From Bacillus sp. F19 (lineage in GTDB: Bacteria > Bacillota > Bacilli > Bacillales > Bacillaceae), in NCBI GenBank assembly GCA_023823795.1, contig CP085710.1, positions 398,001 to 462,000 of the forward strand: 64,000 nucleotides of DNA, written 5' to 3'. The notes under the pieces are model-generated. The model was not told the DNA's origin and did no database searches. It saw only the letters and a program-made list of their open reading frames with translations. Position numbers and translations under genes: made by a program. Shown here piece by piece: positions 34,471 through 42,480 of the stretch. Each line of letters opens with the position of its first letter. Positions within the stretch are counted from its first letter, which is position 1.

Positions 34471-35088
34471 ATGTTAGAACCATTTATTCATGGATTTATT
34501 CTTGCACTGGGATTGATTCTGCCTCTTGGTGTCCAAAATATTTTTGTTTTTAATCAAGGGGCACTGCAGCCGCGATTTATTAAAGCATTACCAGTTGTGA
34601 TTACAGCCTCTTTGTGTGATACGCTTTTGATTTTAGTGTCTGTCTTAGGGGTTTCATTACTAATTCTAGGTTCATTTTGGATTAAAACGATCCTTATTGG
34701 GGGAGGTTTTATCTTTTTAATGTATATGGGATGGACCACTTGGAATAGTAAACCGAGTAATGAAAGAGAAGAAATGGCAAAGAAATTTTCTTTGAAGAAA
34801 CAAGTGTTGTTTGCGGCATCTGTTTCCTTGCTTAACCCACATGCAATAATGGACACGATGGGTGTAATTGGACCAGGATCGTTAAGATACGAGGGGGAAG
34901 AAAAGGTACTATTTGTTATTTCATGTGTGTTGGTTTCGTGGAGTTGGTTTTTAGGACTTGCGCTAATTGGGAGAATGAGTGGAAAACTCGATAAATCAGG
35001 AAACTTTATGTTTGTATTGAATAAAATATCAGCCTTAGTAATGTGGGGGGCAGCCGTTTACCTTGGATTATCTTTAATTAATCATTAA
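34471..35088 (+). CDS. LysE/ArgO-family amino acid exporter
   Basis: The 205-residue protein has about six membrane helices and the LysE signature near the N terminus (ILPLGVQNIFVFNQGALQPR; G-x-x-x-P-G/Q-N). SLLNPHAIMDTMGVIGPGSL is the conserved fifth-helix Asn-Pro motif. It exports basic or other amino acids from the cytoplasm. AAAGGGAGAACATTGG precedes ATG 34471. A MocR regulator is divergent from it. Confidence 0.9.
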   Translation: MLEPFIHGFILALGLILPLGVQNIFVFNQGALQPRFIKALPVVITASLCDTLLILVSVLGVSLLILGSFWIKTILIGGGFIFLMYMGWTTWNSKPSNEREEMAKKFSLKKQVLFAASVSLLNPHAIMDTMGVIGPGSLRYEGEEKVLFVISCVLVSWSWFLGLALIGRMSGKLDKSGNFMFVLNKISALVMWGAAVYLGLSLINH

Positions 35089-35150
35089 GCTAAGTAAATA
35101 AAATTGTAGGCTTTTCAACATATAAGGACTTAAATCGGCTTCAACACTCG

Positions 35151-35174
35151 GGGGCTTTCTTTTGAATAAGCCCC
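35151..35174. terminator. Possible terminator between convergent genes
   Basis: GGGGCTT at 35151 pairs with AAGCCCC at 35168; there is no strong T run after it. It lies between the LysE gene and the end of the kinase gene. Confidence 0.35.
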
Positions 35175-35233
35175 AATGCCCAGACTACTACTAAAACTCT
35201 GAGCATTACGTTCCTATTTACTGAGCTGGGTTT

Positions 35234-36187
35234 TTATCTGATTGCAGGAATCTTGATCTTCACCGTAAATTCCTCTTCTTTATAAACAAAATCTAAATAT
35301 CCCTGATGCTCGTTCACGATATCATGAATGATTTTCGTGCCGAGACCAACATGTCCGTCTGATTTTGTCGTGATCCCGTATATTTCATACAATTGATCTA
35401 GAATATCGTTTGGAATTGGCATGGCGGTATTTTTGCATATGAGTATGTAAAGACCGCTTTTTTTGTAAAATTGCAGGGAGATCTGTGCCTGTTCTTTATG
35501 TGCCTTTTGCCATTCTTTGCTTGCATTAATGCTATTGGATAGAAGATTGCCAATCAAAGTCACGATGTTATGGTCTGAAAACGGCAGGGAAGATAAAGGG
35601 AGGTCGAGATCATAGACAATGGAAATGCCGGCCGCATGAGCACGCTTATACATCTGGTGCAGGGCTCCAGCCACAATTCCCCGTTCTCCTTTAATCGAGA
35701 GGTTCGTTTCTTCATATCCGCCAACTAATTCATCCAAATAGCCTTTCGCTTCCTTATTTTTGCCGTTTTCAAGCAGGAAATGAACAGCAGAAACATGTTT
35801 AAGAAAATCATGCCGTTCGCTTCGGACAATTCTGAACGTTTCATTCATGTGATTCCGCTGTTCTTCAAACTGCTGAAGCTCGTGAGATAAAGTGTGCAGT
35901 TTCTTTGAACCGGTTTGCCGAACCGCTTCTAGACCGATAAAAATCAGAAAAGGGACGAGCTCTATTAAAAAAGGCAGATCCGCTATATAGAGGGTAATGA
36001 GTATCATTTGCATTAAGAATAAATATATATGCCATTTTACTTCCAGTGCACTAAGGTTCAAAGTGGATTTTCTATAAAGAAAATAAACGATTCCTAAGGC
36101 TAGTAAACTAGTATAATAAACGGGCGTTTTCCAAGGCAGATTCATGACCAAAGCCTGAAGATGAACCGTTCCAAGGATAGCAGTCAT
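35234..36187 (-). CDS. GHKL sensor histidine kinase (AgrC/CitA-like), possibly N-terminally shortened
   Basis: From ATG 36187 the protein has 317 residues: about three hydrophobic helices (to about 85), a coiled segment, the H-box RSERHDFLKHVS, and a GHKL ATPase domain (VTLIGNLLSNSINAS as N-box; GHVGLGTKIIHDIVNEHQG as G-box). No ribosome site lies before ATG 36187. The same frame continues upstream as KKFPILYW, then a TAA, then an in-frame ATG at about 36231. Relatives often have six helices, so the 5' end may be damaged. No response regulator is adjacent. Confidence 0.75.
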   Translation of the reverse strand: MTAILGTVHLQALVMNLPWKTPVYYTSLLALGIVYFLYRKSTLNLSALEVKWHIYLFLMQMILITLYIADLPFLIELVPFLIFIGLEAVRQTGSKKLHTLSHELQQFEEQRNHMNETFRIVRSERHDFLKHVSAVHFLLENGKNKEAKGYLDELVGGYEETNLSIKGERGIVAGALHQMYKRAHAAGISIVYDLDLPLSSLPFSDHNIVTLIGNLLSNSINASKEWQKAHKEQAQISLQFYKKSGLYILICKNTAMPIPNDILDQLYEIYGITTKSDGHVGLGTKIIHDIVNEHQGYLDFVYKEEEFTVKIKIPAIR

Positions 36188-36222
36188 TGCCCAGTATAAT
36201 ATGGGGAACTTTTTTTAATGAA

Positions 36223-36330
36223 TACTTTCCATTTTCACCAAAATTCTTTCTTTTTTACTAGATTTACTTTCCAAAATCGGAATTTTACTTGCCGGAACAG
36301 CTCAAATACTTTCTTTTTTCCAAATGTCTC
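36223..36330. repeat. 21-base periodic TACTTTCC repeats
   Basis: TACTTTCC or near matches begin at 36223, 36244 (TTCTTTCT), 36265, 36286 (TACTTGCC) and 36307 (TACTTTCT), at exact 21-base steps. Weaker pyrimidine-rich echoes continue to about 36480. The region 36232-36557 holds no gene. Confidence 0.6.
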
Positions 36331-36557
36331 CCAGACCATTCTCCAAATATCCTCAAATAACTCGATTACAGCCGATTATTCCCGTTTAAACGAATTCACT
36401 CATAGGTAATCCCTCAATGATAACGCTTCCCTTCACTATCTCGGTCTATTCCTTATAATTGTCCTGTATTCCCTTGAATCTATCTCTCAGCATGTTACGA
36501 TAATAAACGTTGAAAAAATACGAACGGACACGAACAGAGTTTTTGAGGGGGCTCATT

Positions 36558-37397
36558 ATGTTAAAAAAAACAATTGCATTTTTAGGTGCAGGGTCGATGG
36601 CAGAATCAATGATTTCAGGGATTGTACAGGTCGGCATCATTCCGGCAAAAAACATTTATGTCACAAATAGAAGCAATCAATTGCGGCTTGAAGAATTGAA
36701 TCATGTGTACGGAGTGAATGCGGTTCATCAGAATGCCTTGCCTTATGAAGAAATCGATTTGTATATTTTAGCCATGAAACCTCAGGGCGCAGCGGATGCA
36801 CTTCAGGCACTAAAGGATAAAATTAGAGCGGACCAGGTTGTGATTTCTGTTTTAGCGGGCATTTCGACAACTTTTATGGAAGATCATTTAAATAGTGATC
36901 AGCAGGTAGTGCGCGTGATGCCGAATACGTCTAGCATGATCCAGGAATCAGCCACAGCGCTTAGCCCCGGAAGATATACGGTGATGGACAATGTGCTTGC
37001 TGTGAAAGAGCTGCTCAGCTGTATGGGAAAAGTCTTTTTAATTGAAGAAGAGCAGATGGATATTTTTACAGGGATTGCAGGAAGCGGACCGGCTTACTTT
37101 TATTATTTAATGGAGCATATGGAGCAGGCGGGCGTTGAAAAAGGTATGGACGAAGAGATGGTCCGCGAGATTATTGCTCAAACCATTCTTGGCGCAGCGA
37201 AAATGATTATGGCAAACGACGAAGCACCGGCAAGTCTAAGAAAAAAAGTCACTTCACCAAATGGAACGACAGCATCTGGCCTTGAGGCATTGCGGAAAAA
37301 TAATGGCGGAAAAGCCATTTCACAGGCGATTCATCATGCGGCGAAACGTTCGAAAGAGCTGAATGAAGAGATGTCAGGAGCATTGGTCACGTCTTAA
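36558..37397 (+). CDS. proC: Pyrroline-5-carboxylate reductase
   Basis: The start is ATG 36558, after GAGGGGGCTCATT; 279 residues. The Rossmann site is IAFLGAGSMAESMISGIV, and the P5CR signature is AGSGPAYFYYLMEHMEQAGV with LRKKVTSPNGTTASGLEALR. It reduces pyrroline-5-carboxylate to proline with NAD(P)H. A stub of proB follows, so this was once part of a proline synthesis operon. Confidence 0.93.
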   Translation: MLKKTIAFLGAGSMAESMISGIVQVGIIPAKNIYVTNRSNQLRLEELNHVYGVNAVHQNALPYEEIDLYILAMKPQGAADALQALKDKIRADQVVISVLAGISTTFMEDHLNSDQQVVRVMPNTSSMIQESATALSPGRYTVMDNVLAVKELLSCMGKVFLIEEEQMDIFTGIAGSGPAYFYYLMEHMEQAGVEKGMDEEMVREIIAQTILGAAKMIMANDEAPASLRKKVTSPNGTTASGLEALRKNNGGKAISQAIHHAAKRSKELNEEMSGALVTS

Positions 37398-37444
37398 CCC
37401 GAATGTACCAAAAAGGATGACAGATATTCTCAGGGTGGAATAGG

Positions 37445-37561
37445 ATGCTGAAAGAAGAGAAGCAGATAAAAAGAGTTGTTATTAAGATCGGAAGCAGCTC
37501 GCTGACAATCATGCACGGCGAGATAAGCCGCAGAAAGCTTGAGAAGCTTCAAGTTAGATAA
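37445..37561 (+). pseudogene. proB: Glutamate 5-kinase, N-terminal stub
   Basis: The 38 codons read KRVVIKIGSSSLTIMHGEIS and RRKLEKLQVR, then stop. This is the first strand and phosphate loop of ProB (VVIKIGSSSL). The remaining 330 or so residues are gone. A perfect terminator begins at the stop codon. Confidence 0.8.
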
Positions 37562-37588
37562 CCCTAGACATCTCGTCTAGGGTTTTTC
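37560..37588 (+). terminator. Terminator directly after the proB stub
   Basis: ACCCTAGAC-ATCT-CGTCTAGGGT is a near-perfect stem followed by TTTTTCTG. Confidence 0.85.
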
Positions 37589-37667
37589 TGCCTTTACCCG
37601 TATCATCATAATAAGTTCCTGCGCAGCTCACTTTTTTAATATCATGAAGTTTTTTTGGAAGAAAAAG

Positions 37668-37695
37668 TGAAACCGATTGAACCTTCCATTTCGTT
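37668..37695 (+). promoter_or_regulatory. Possible ECF-type autoregulated promoter
   Basis: TGAAAC at 37668-37673, 18 bases, then CGTT at 37692-37695. ECF promoters in Bacillus have TGAAAC and CGTA/CGTC about 16-17 bases apart, so the spacing is slightly long. A sigma-A reading (TTGAAC-N16-TATTAT) is also possible. Confidence 0.35.
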
Positions 37696-37731
37696 ATATA
37701 TTATGTACAAACCAAAAGGGAGGCCTCCCAA

Positions 37732-38310
37732 TTGAAGAAAGAGGATGAGCTTATAAAGAGAATCAGAAAAGGGGACAAGGATGCATTTGGTCATTTAGTC
37801 AAAGATCTGCTGCCTTCAGCCTATCAAACCGCCTTCTTGATTCTCCGGTCAAAAGAGCATGCGGAGGATGCCCTTCAGAATGCTTTGGAAGGCGCGTATA
37901 TCAGCATCATGAAAAACAGTGATATGACTCATTTTAAACCTTGGTTTTACCGGGTTGTCTATTCAAAATCAATTGATTTATACAGAAAAAACAATCGGCA
38001 TGTGTTATCGGAACTGGATGATTACCATCAGCAGGAAGGGAACGGCGGCTCTAATTCAGCCCAGCAGCTCATCATCCAAAAGGAGAACAGACAGGAAATG
38101 CTGGCCCGTATCCTGGAACTGAAAAAAGAACAAAGCCTCCCAATCTATCTTCATTATTATGAAGAGATGAGCATGAAAGAGATTTCGCTTGTTCTGGGAG
38201 AAAATATGAACACTGTAAAAACAAGAATGAAACGGGGAAAACAAATGCTCGCCCGCGTTCTGAAAGACTCAAACAGGTACACTGAGGGGGTTAAAGCAAA
38301 TGGGCTCTAA
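37732..38310 (+). CDS. ECF-type sigma-70 family factor
   Basis: The 192-residue protein starts at TTG 37732, after GGGAGGCCTCCCAA. Region 2 spans about 20-85 (AFLILRSKEHAEDALQNALE and FKPWFYRVVYSKSIDLYRKN). Region 4 spans about 125-180 (LPIYLHYYEEMSMKEISLVL and NMNTVKTRMKRGKQMLARVL). It directs RNA polymerase to stress promoters. Its stop overlaps the start of a membrane protein that probably acts as its anti-sigma factor. Confidence 0.9.
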   Translation: MKKEDELIKRIRKGDKDAFGHLVKDLLPSAYQTAFLILRSKEHAEDALQNALEGAYISIMKNSDMTHFKPWFYRVVYSKSIDLYRKNNRHVLSELDDYHQQEGNGGSNSAQQLIIQKENRQEMLARILELKKEQSLPIYLHYYEEMSMKEISLVLGENMNTVKTRMKRGKQMLARVLKDSNRYTEGVKANGL

Positions 38311-39382
38311 AAGGGAAAAAAACATCAGCGATTTCAGTGATTGGCAGGTGCCGGGCTCAATCGAAACGTTCATCGGAAAACTGCCGGAACGTTATTCGGA
38401 AGGACAAATCAAGAAAGAGGCGGAAGATCAGATGGACCTGGAATGGCGCGCTTTTCAGGCAGACCTTAAAAAGAACAGCTTCTTTAAGAAAAAACCGGTT
38501 CTTATTGTGCTTGCTTTAGCTGCAGCCTTCATGCTTTTCATTGGAACTGCCTTTGCGTCGCCTAGTGTAGCGCAGGTTGCAGCAAAAATTCCGATCTTAA
38601 ATCTCTTATTTGAAACAGAAAAACAGCCGCTTATGGAAGAACTGCAAAAAGCGCTGGACGATAAAGGGTACAAATGGGACGGCTTGGGGGTGGGGGTGCA
38701 GCCGAGGGAAATCAGTGTAAGAATCGTCGGCACCGATGAATATTATGATGATGTGAAGCAGGATGTGGAAGAACTGATTCAAGGAATTTTAATGAAAAGA
38801 AACGATAATGCTTATTCCATCGACATCTCTAAATCAGAACCAGTGGAAGAACCTTCAGAAGCTGAATTAGAACAAGCGGGAGAGCAGCACAAAATAAGTG
38901 AGGATGTACAGGAAATCCTGGCGGGATACGGATATACACAAACAGGCTTTGGCATTCAAGAAGGCGTGATTGAATTTGACCTGCCAAAGGATGAACCGCG
39001 AATCGAGGAAATCAAAACAGCTGTCTCAGGTCGTCTTAAAGAGAAACAGTTTGGTAACTATTCAGTTAAAGTGCATACATTCGACAGAGCCAAAAAAGAG
39101 CGTGAAGACAGATGGATTCCGATCTTTAACACCATTGCAGACGGCCTGACTGCCAAAGCTGAATATAAAGTAAAAGGTGTCGGCTACACGAATAAATACG
39201 ATTATTACGCCATTTATATCACGACAAGCGTTTCTTATAAAGACGATGATGCCAAGGAACTTGCGGGTGCTATAGAAAAAACAATTGAGGTTTATTTAAC
39301 CTCTGAAAAAGTAAAGAATACCATTAAAGGTGATGACTATAATATCATCATAAACAGCAAGGAAGATAAACAACTGAATTGA
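38300..39382 (+). CDS. DUF4030-type membrane protein, likely anti-sigma partner
   Basis: The 360-residue protein has a cytoplasmic N-terminal part of about 65 residues, one transmembrane helix (about 67-88; PVLIVLALAAAFMLFIGTAF) and a large outside domain with two repeated alpha/beta units (QPREISVRIVGTDEYYDDVK and EGVIEFDLPKDEPRIEEIKT). It starts 11 bases before the sigma gene ends, so translation is coupled. The single-helix topology and gene order suggest that it restrains the sigma factor; this is an inference. A terminator follows. Confidence 0.75.
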   Translation: MGSKREKNISDFSDWQVPGSIETFIGKLPERYSEGQIKKEAEDQMDLEWRAFQADLKKNSFFKKKPVLIVLALAAAFMLFIGTAFASPSVAQVAAKIPILNLLFETEKQPLMEELQKALDDKGYKWDGLGVGVQPREISVRIVGTDEYYDDVKQDVEELIQGILMKRNDNAYSIDISKSEPVEEPSEAELEQAGEQHKISEDVQEILAGYGYTQTGFGIQEGVIEFDLPKDEPRIEEIKTAVSGRLKEKQFGNYSVKVHTFDRAKKEREDRWIPIFNTIADGLTAKAEYKVKGVGYTNKYDYYAIYITTSVSYKDDDAKELAGAIEKTIEVYLTSEKVKNTIKGDDYNIIINSKEDKQLN

Positions 39383-39390
39383 TGATGAAG

Positions 39391-39420
39391 AAGCTTGGAG
39401 AATTCCAGGCTTTTTGTTTT
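39391..39420 (+). terminator. Terminator of the sigma/DUF4030 operon
   Basis: AGCTTGGA-GAAT-TCCAGGCT stem followed by TTTTGTTTTTC. The rest of 39421-39727 is AT-rich and shows no gene. Confidence 0.7.
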
Positions 39421-39727
39421 TCTGGAAATTATTATAAAAATAGGTTTACCTTTTTATGGGCAGGTGGTATTAGAAAATTGGGATATTTTTCTTCTTTTCT
39501 ATCGTTACTAAGTCCTAATGATTTCCCAATTTGATCAAATGTCTAATCAAAAGCATTACTTTCCTCGCATGAAAGTCTGAACACTCGGTCTTAGAAAATG
39601 TTACTGGAGACTTATGGAAATTGGGAATTGAATCTAGTAATATTTTCTTATATGTGCAATACGGGATGATTCTGTAGAAATTTGAAGGATATACATAGAA
39701 AAATGTAAGAATTGGTGAGGTGAAAGA

Positions 39728-40048
39728 ATGAATTCTGAACATGTCAGAGCCCTTGCAAGGGTTTTTCAGGAAGCATCAGATTCCGTTAAAGACCAGGAAG
39801 CAAAATTGCTTCAAGATATAAACAATAATGCAGCTACATGGAGCGGTAAAAGCCGCAGCAAATTTGATTCCGCCATGGACGAAGCCCAGATCCTGTTCCA
39901 AAGACACTCAGACAACCTCTACGACATCAGCCGCGAGCTCGAAGCCGCCGCCGATTCCGTTGACCGAGTGCGGGAAGAGATTGAAAGACAGGAAGAATTA
40001 GAGAGGCTTGAGAGAATCCTCCGCCTGAAGAAATTAGATGTGCAGTAA
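39728..40048 (+). CDS. WXG100-like small protein (YfjA-like)
   Basis: The 106-residue helical hairpin has the turn AATWSGKSRSKFDSAMDEAQ, with W-S-G in the WXG position (about 38-40). Helices on both sides are rich in Glu/Gln/Ala, and a long charged tail follows. WXG100 proteins are secreted by, or chaperone substrates of, the type VII (ESX/Yuk) system. TGGTGAGGTGAAAG precedes ATG 39728. The gene order with the YfjB-, C- and D-like genes resembles the yfjA-F locus of Bacillus subtilis. The secretion machine itself is not in this window. Confidence 0.75.
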   Translation: MNSEHVRALARVFQEASDSVKDQEAKLLQDINNNAATWSGKSRSKFDSAMDEAQILFQRHSDNLYDISRELEAAADSVDRVREEIERQEELERLERILRLKKLDVQ

Positions 40049-40066
40049 ACCAGTTAGGGGTGCAGC

Positions 40067-40156
40067 ATGAACCATCGTTCAAGCAAAAAGAAAAAGAAAG
40101 TGGACGAAAGACAGGGAATGAATGACGGCTGCGTGCCGGGATGTATTGATTTTTAG
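40067..40156 (+). CDS. 29-residue Lys-rich peptide ending in DGCVPGCIDF
   Basis: ATG 40067 follows GGGGTGCAGC, so a weak ribosome site exists. The peptide begins MNHRSSKKKKKVDER, then GMNDGCVPGCIDF and stop. The same GM(N/D)DGCVPGCIDF end segment is present in the next small gene, and the codons differ (TGC GTG CCG against TGT GTT CCA), so selection acts on the protein. The two Cys are spaced CxxxC. It lies in the type VII locus between the WXG100-like and YfjB-like genes. Function unknown. Confidence 0.6.
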   Translation: MNHRSSKKKKKVDERQGMNDGCVPGCIDF

Positions 40157-40212
40157 ATTATCAGTTTTCCCATTTAATATAATGACTAAATTCAAATTTT
40201 ATGAGGTGCACA

Positions 40213-40371
40213 ATGAGCCATCAACATGATCATGATCCGAATTATAATCGGAAGAAGAAAAAAGAAGAGAAAAAAGGAATGGATGACGGCTGTGTTCCAG
40301 GGTGCATCGACTTCTTTTTTCTTCCATTTCAAATCGCTGTTTTAGGCTATCAATTCTACCATTTAGTATAA
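40213..40371 (+). CDS. 52-residue protein with DGCVPGCIDF and a hydrophobic tail
   Basis: ATG 40213 follows ATGAGGTGCACA (AGGTG as ribosome site). The protein starts MSHQHDHDPNYNRKKKKEEK, carries GMDDGCVPGCIDF, and continues as FFLPFQIAVLGYQFYHLV, a hydrophobic segment long enough to sit in a membrane. It is a longer paralogue of the 29-residue peptide. The His/Asp-rich start and CxxxC could bind metal or lipid; this is a guess. Its place in the type VII locus suggests a role in that system. Confidence 0.65.
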   Translation: MSHQHDHDPNYNRKKKKEEKKGMDDGCVPGCIDFFFLPFQIAVLGYQFYHLV

Positions 40372-40402
40372 GTATTAATGTAATAAGGAAGGAGTTTCTA
40401 TA

Positions 40403-41650
40403 GTGTCTAATAAAATTTCAGTAGATCCGGATAAGCTGGATCAGCTTGCCAATTCATTTGTTCACAAGCTGTCAGATATTGAAGAAGAATATAGCAGGCT
40501 GCATATTGAACTTGCCAACTTGATTATGAGTGCTCCTCCGGAATACAGCCATTGTTTTTATGGAGTGGGTGATCCATGGAACACAGGCAAAACTCTTGTA
40601 AGTCATCTAAGCGATATGGAGCAGGATGCCAGAAATACAGGGAATAAATTTGCAGAAGCTGATAACTTAATCGGCCAGCTTTACAAACTTCATGAGAAGT
40701 ATGGGGCTTTAACTGCCATGGGAGCGTTAGTAGGGAGACAGGCTACATTTTATGGTCTTGGATTAACGCAATTTATTAAAAATACAGATAATTTATATTC
40801 ATTTAGACATATGAAAGCCTTGCAGACTTTATCAGATGTAATTGATGATTCAAAATACCGTAAAGTAGCCAGAGGTTTTTTGAAAGTAAGTTTTCTTTCT
40901 TCGAGATACAATTCTTCGTCCTTTGCAGACCTGGTTCATAAAAAATATGCAAAATATCTTCCAGATGAAGTAGTGAATTATACAAATGACGCAAAAACGT
41001 TTGTAAAGGGTTTAAAAAACAACACTTTGAATGCTTCAAAAGTGTCATCTTTTGCAAAATCAGGGCTTAAATTTGCAAAAACCAATGCATTGACAACTGT
41101 GGCTATTACAGGTGCTATGGAAATAGGCGGAATGGGACTCAAGATATCAGAGAACTATGCCAAATATGGGAATGATCCGGACGTCTTAAAACGTGAAAAT
41201 GCAAAGGCCGTTGGGAATGCCGTGAACAATACTGCCGCTATAAGCGGAGGAGCCATTGCAGGTGCAGTAGTTGGAGGGGCAGCACTAAGCGTCTTTGGCC
41301 CTGTAGGAACAGTTGTTGGAGCATCTGCAGGTTCTTTTGTCGGCGGACTAATCGGTGAAAAAGTTGCAAAATATACAGCTGGATTTAGTGAAAAAGTAGC
41401 CATGGTATTTGATGACCAAATTCAAGGCGGTATAAATGTGTTTAAAAGCGGGTTTGAAAAAGCCGGAAAGGCAGTGGATACTTTTAACAGCGGCGTAGAT
41501 TTTGTAAACAAACAAATAAAAGAAACAATTGCAGATCCTGTAGGTAAGGTAAAAGATTTCGGCAAAGGGCTTTCAAAGGCTAAAGACACCGCCGAATCGC
41601 TTGTAAGCGGGGCTGGAAACTTTTTAAAAGGAAAATTCTCATTTGGTTAA
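40403..41650 (+). CDS. Type VII-associated protein with WXG100-like N terminus (YfjB-like)
   Basis: The 415-residue protein starts at GTG 40403, after AAGGAAGGAG. Residues 1-100 form a helical region like WXG100/LXG heads (VDPDKLDQLANSFVHKLSDI). Residues 281-318 are a glycine-zipper membrane segment (GGAIAGAVVGGAALSVFGPV). The tail (about 320-415) is amphipathic with repeated FxxGxxKA/KD units. It may be a secreted effector or pore-like protein carried by the type VII system. It resembles YfjB in length and place. No catalytic motif is seen. Confidence 0.65.
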   Translation: MSNKISVDPDKLDQLANSFVHKLSDIEEEYSRLHIELANLIMSAPPEYSHCFYGVGDPWNTGKTLVSHLSDMEQDARNTGNKFAEADNLIGQLYKLHEKYGALTAMGALVGRQATFYGLGLTQFIKNTDNLYSFRHMKALQTLSDVIDDSKYRKVARGFLKVSFLSSRYNSSSFADLVHKKYAKYLPDEVVNYTNDAKTFVKGLKNNTLNASKVSSFAKSGLKFAKTNALTTVAITGAMEIGGMGLKISENYAKYGNDPDVLKRENAKAVGNAVNNTAAISGGAIAGAVVGGAALSVFGPVGTVVGASAGSFVGGLIGEKVAKYTAGFSEKVAMVFDDQIQGGINVFKSGFEKAGKAVDTFNSGVDFVNKQIKETIADPVGKVKDFGKGLSKAKDTAESLVSGAGNFLKGKFSFG

Positions 41651-41668
41651 GGAGGTTTGGAATGAATT

Positions 41669-42466
41669 ATGAATTCCATACAGTTAAGTATCGAAGAACT
41701 TATATTTTCTTTTTACAGTGAAGGGTTATATGAGCAAGGGATGGGGTTAAAAGATACGTATTTTCCTAAGTTAACAGAAGAAGATTTAAAGTTTATGCTT
41801 GAGATAGCATCGCGTTCCCTTTTGGCTAAAGACTTGGTTAAAGAAGTAGACAATCAGTATTATTTGAAAGAAGAATACGCAGAATACATTCATGTTCTGA
41901 ACTCTGCTGACAGCACACTAAAAGCATCTAAATTTTCCCCTGATCTTGCTCATGAAGAATCCGTTACGTACCACCTAAAACAAGGAAGAATGTACTCGCA
42001 TCAAATGCTTCATGATCATCAGGTGCATGCAATAATGGAAGTAGAAGAAGAGGGTGCGGTTAAAGACCTTAATATCTTTTTTCAATTGACTTCATTAGAA
42101 TCAGACAAAAGCGATGTTTCGTTTTCTTTGACTGATGGTGAGTTTGAGGGTCTGCTTGAAGAAGCAAGCCGACAGAATAACGAAATCAGAGACATCTTAA
42201 AGAAATTTTCTGCTCTGGAAACAACGCCTGCATTTGAACAGCTTGTTTCAGATTTAATCAGAAGAAAAGGGAAGATGGACAGTTTCCTGCATCTAAAATA
42301 TGATGTAAATAATAACCCTGATCTTGTTGATATTACTTTTTTTGTCCCTGGACAACTCAATGTCTGGGTACTGACCAGATCTCAGCTTCAGGGACTTGAT
42401 GTCAAAAAAGCTGATAAGTGCTTTATTCCTGACCTTCTAGAAAAATTAAAGACTGTATCTGTATAA
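41669..42466 (+). CDS. YfjC-like protein, possible type VII chaperone
   Basis: The 265-residue soluble protein starts with SIEELIFSFYSEGLYEQGMG and is mixed alpha/beta without catalytic motifs. Its layout recalls proteins that bind type VII substrates (EspG-like), but I cannot prove this. It follows the YfjB-like gene by 18 bases. AAGGAGG lies 13 bases before ATG 41669; a closer ATG at 41662 is out of frame and gives only a short product. Function unknown. Confidence 0.6.
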   Translation: MNSIQLSIEELIFSFYSEGLYEQGMGLKDTYFPKLTEEDLKFMLEIASRSLLAKDLVKEVDNQYYLKEEYAEYIHVLNSADSTLKASKFSPDLAHEESVTYHLKQGRMYSHQMLHDHQVHAIMEVEEEGAVKDLNIFFQLTSLESDKSDVSFSLTDGEFEGLLEEASRQNNEIRDILKKFSALETTPAFEQLVSDLIRRKGKMDSFLHLKYDVNNNPDLVDITFFVPGQLNVWVLTRSQLQGLDVKKADKCFIPDLLEKLKTVSV

Positions 42467-42480
42467 AGAGGAGGGTTTCT

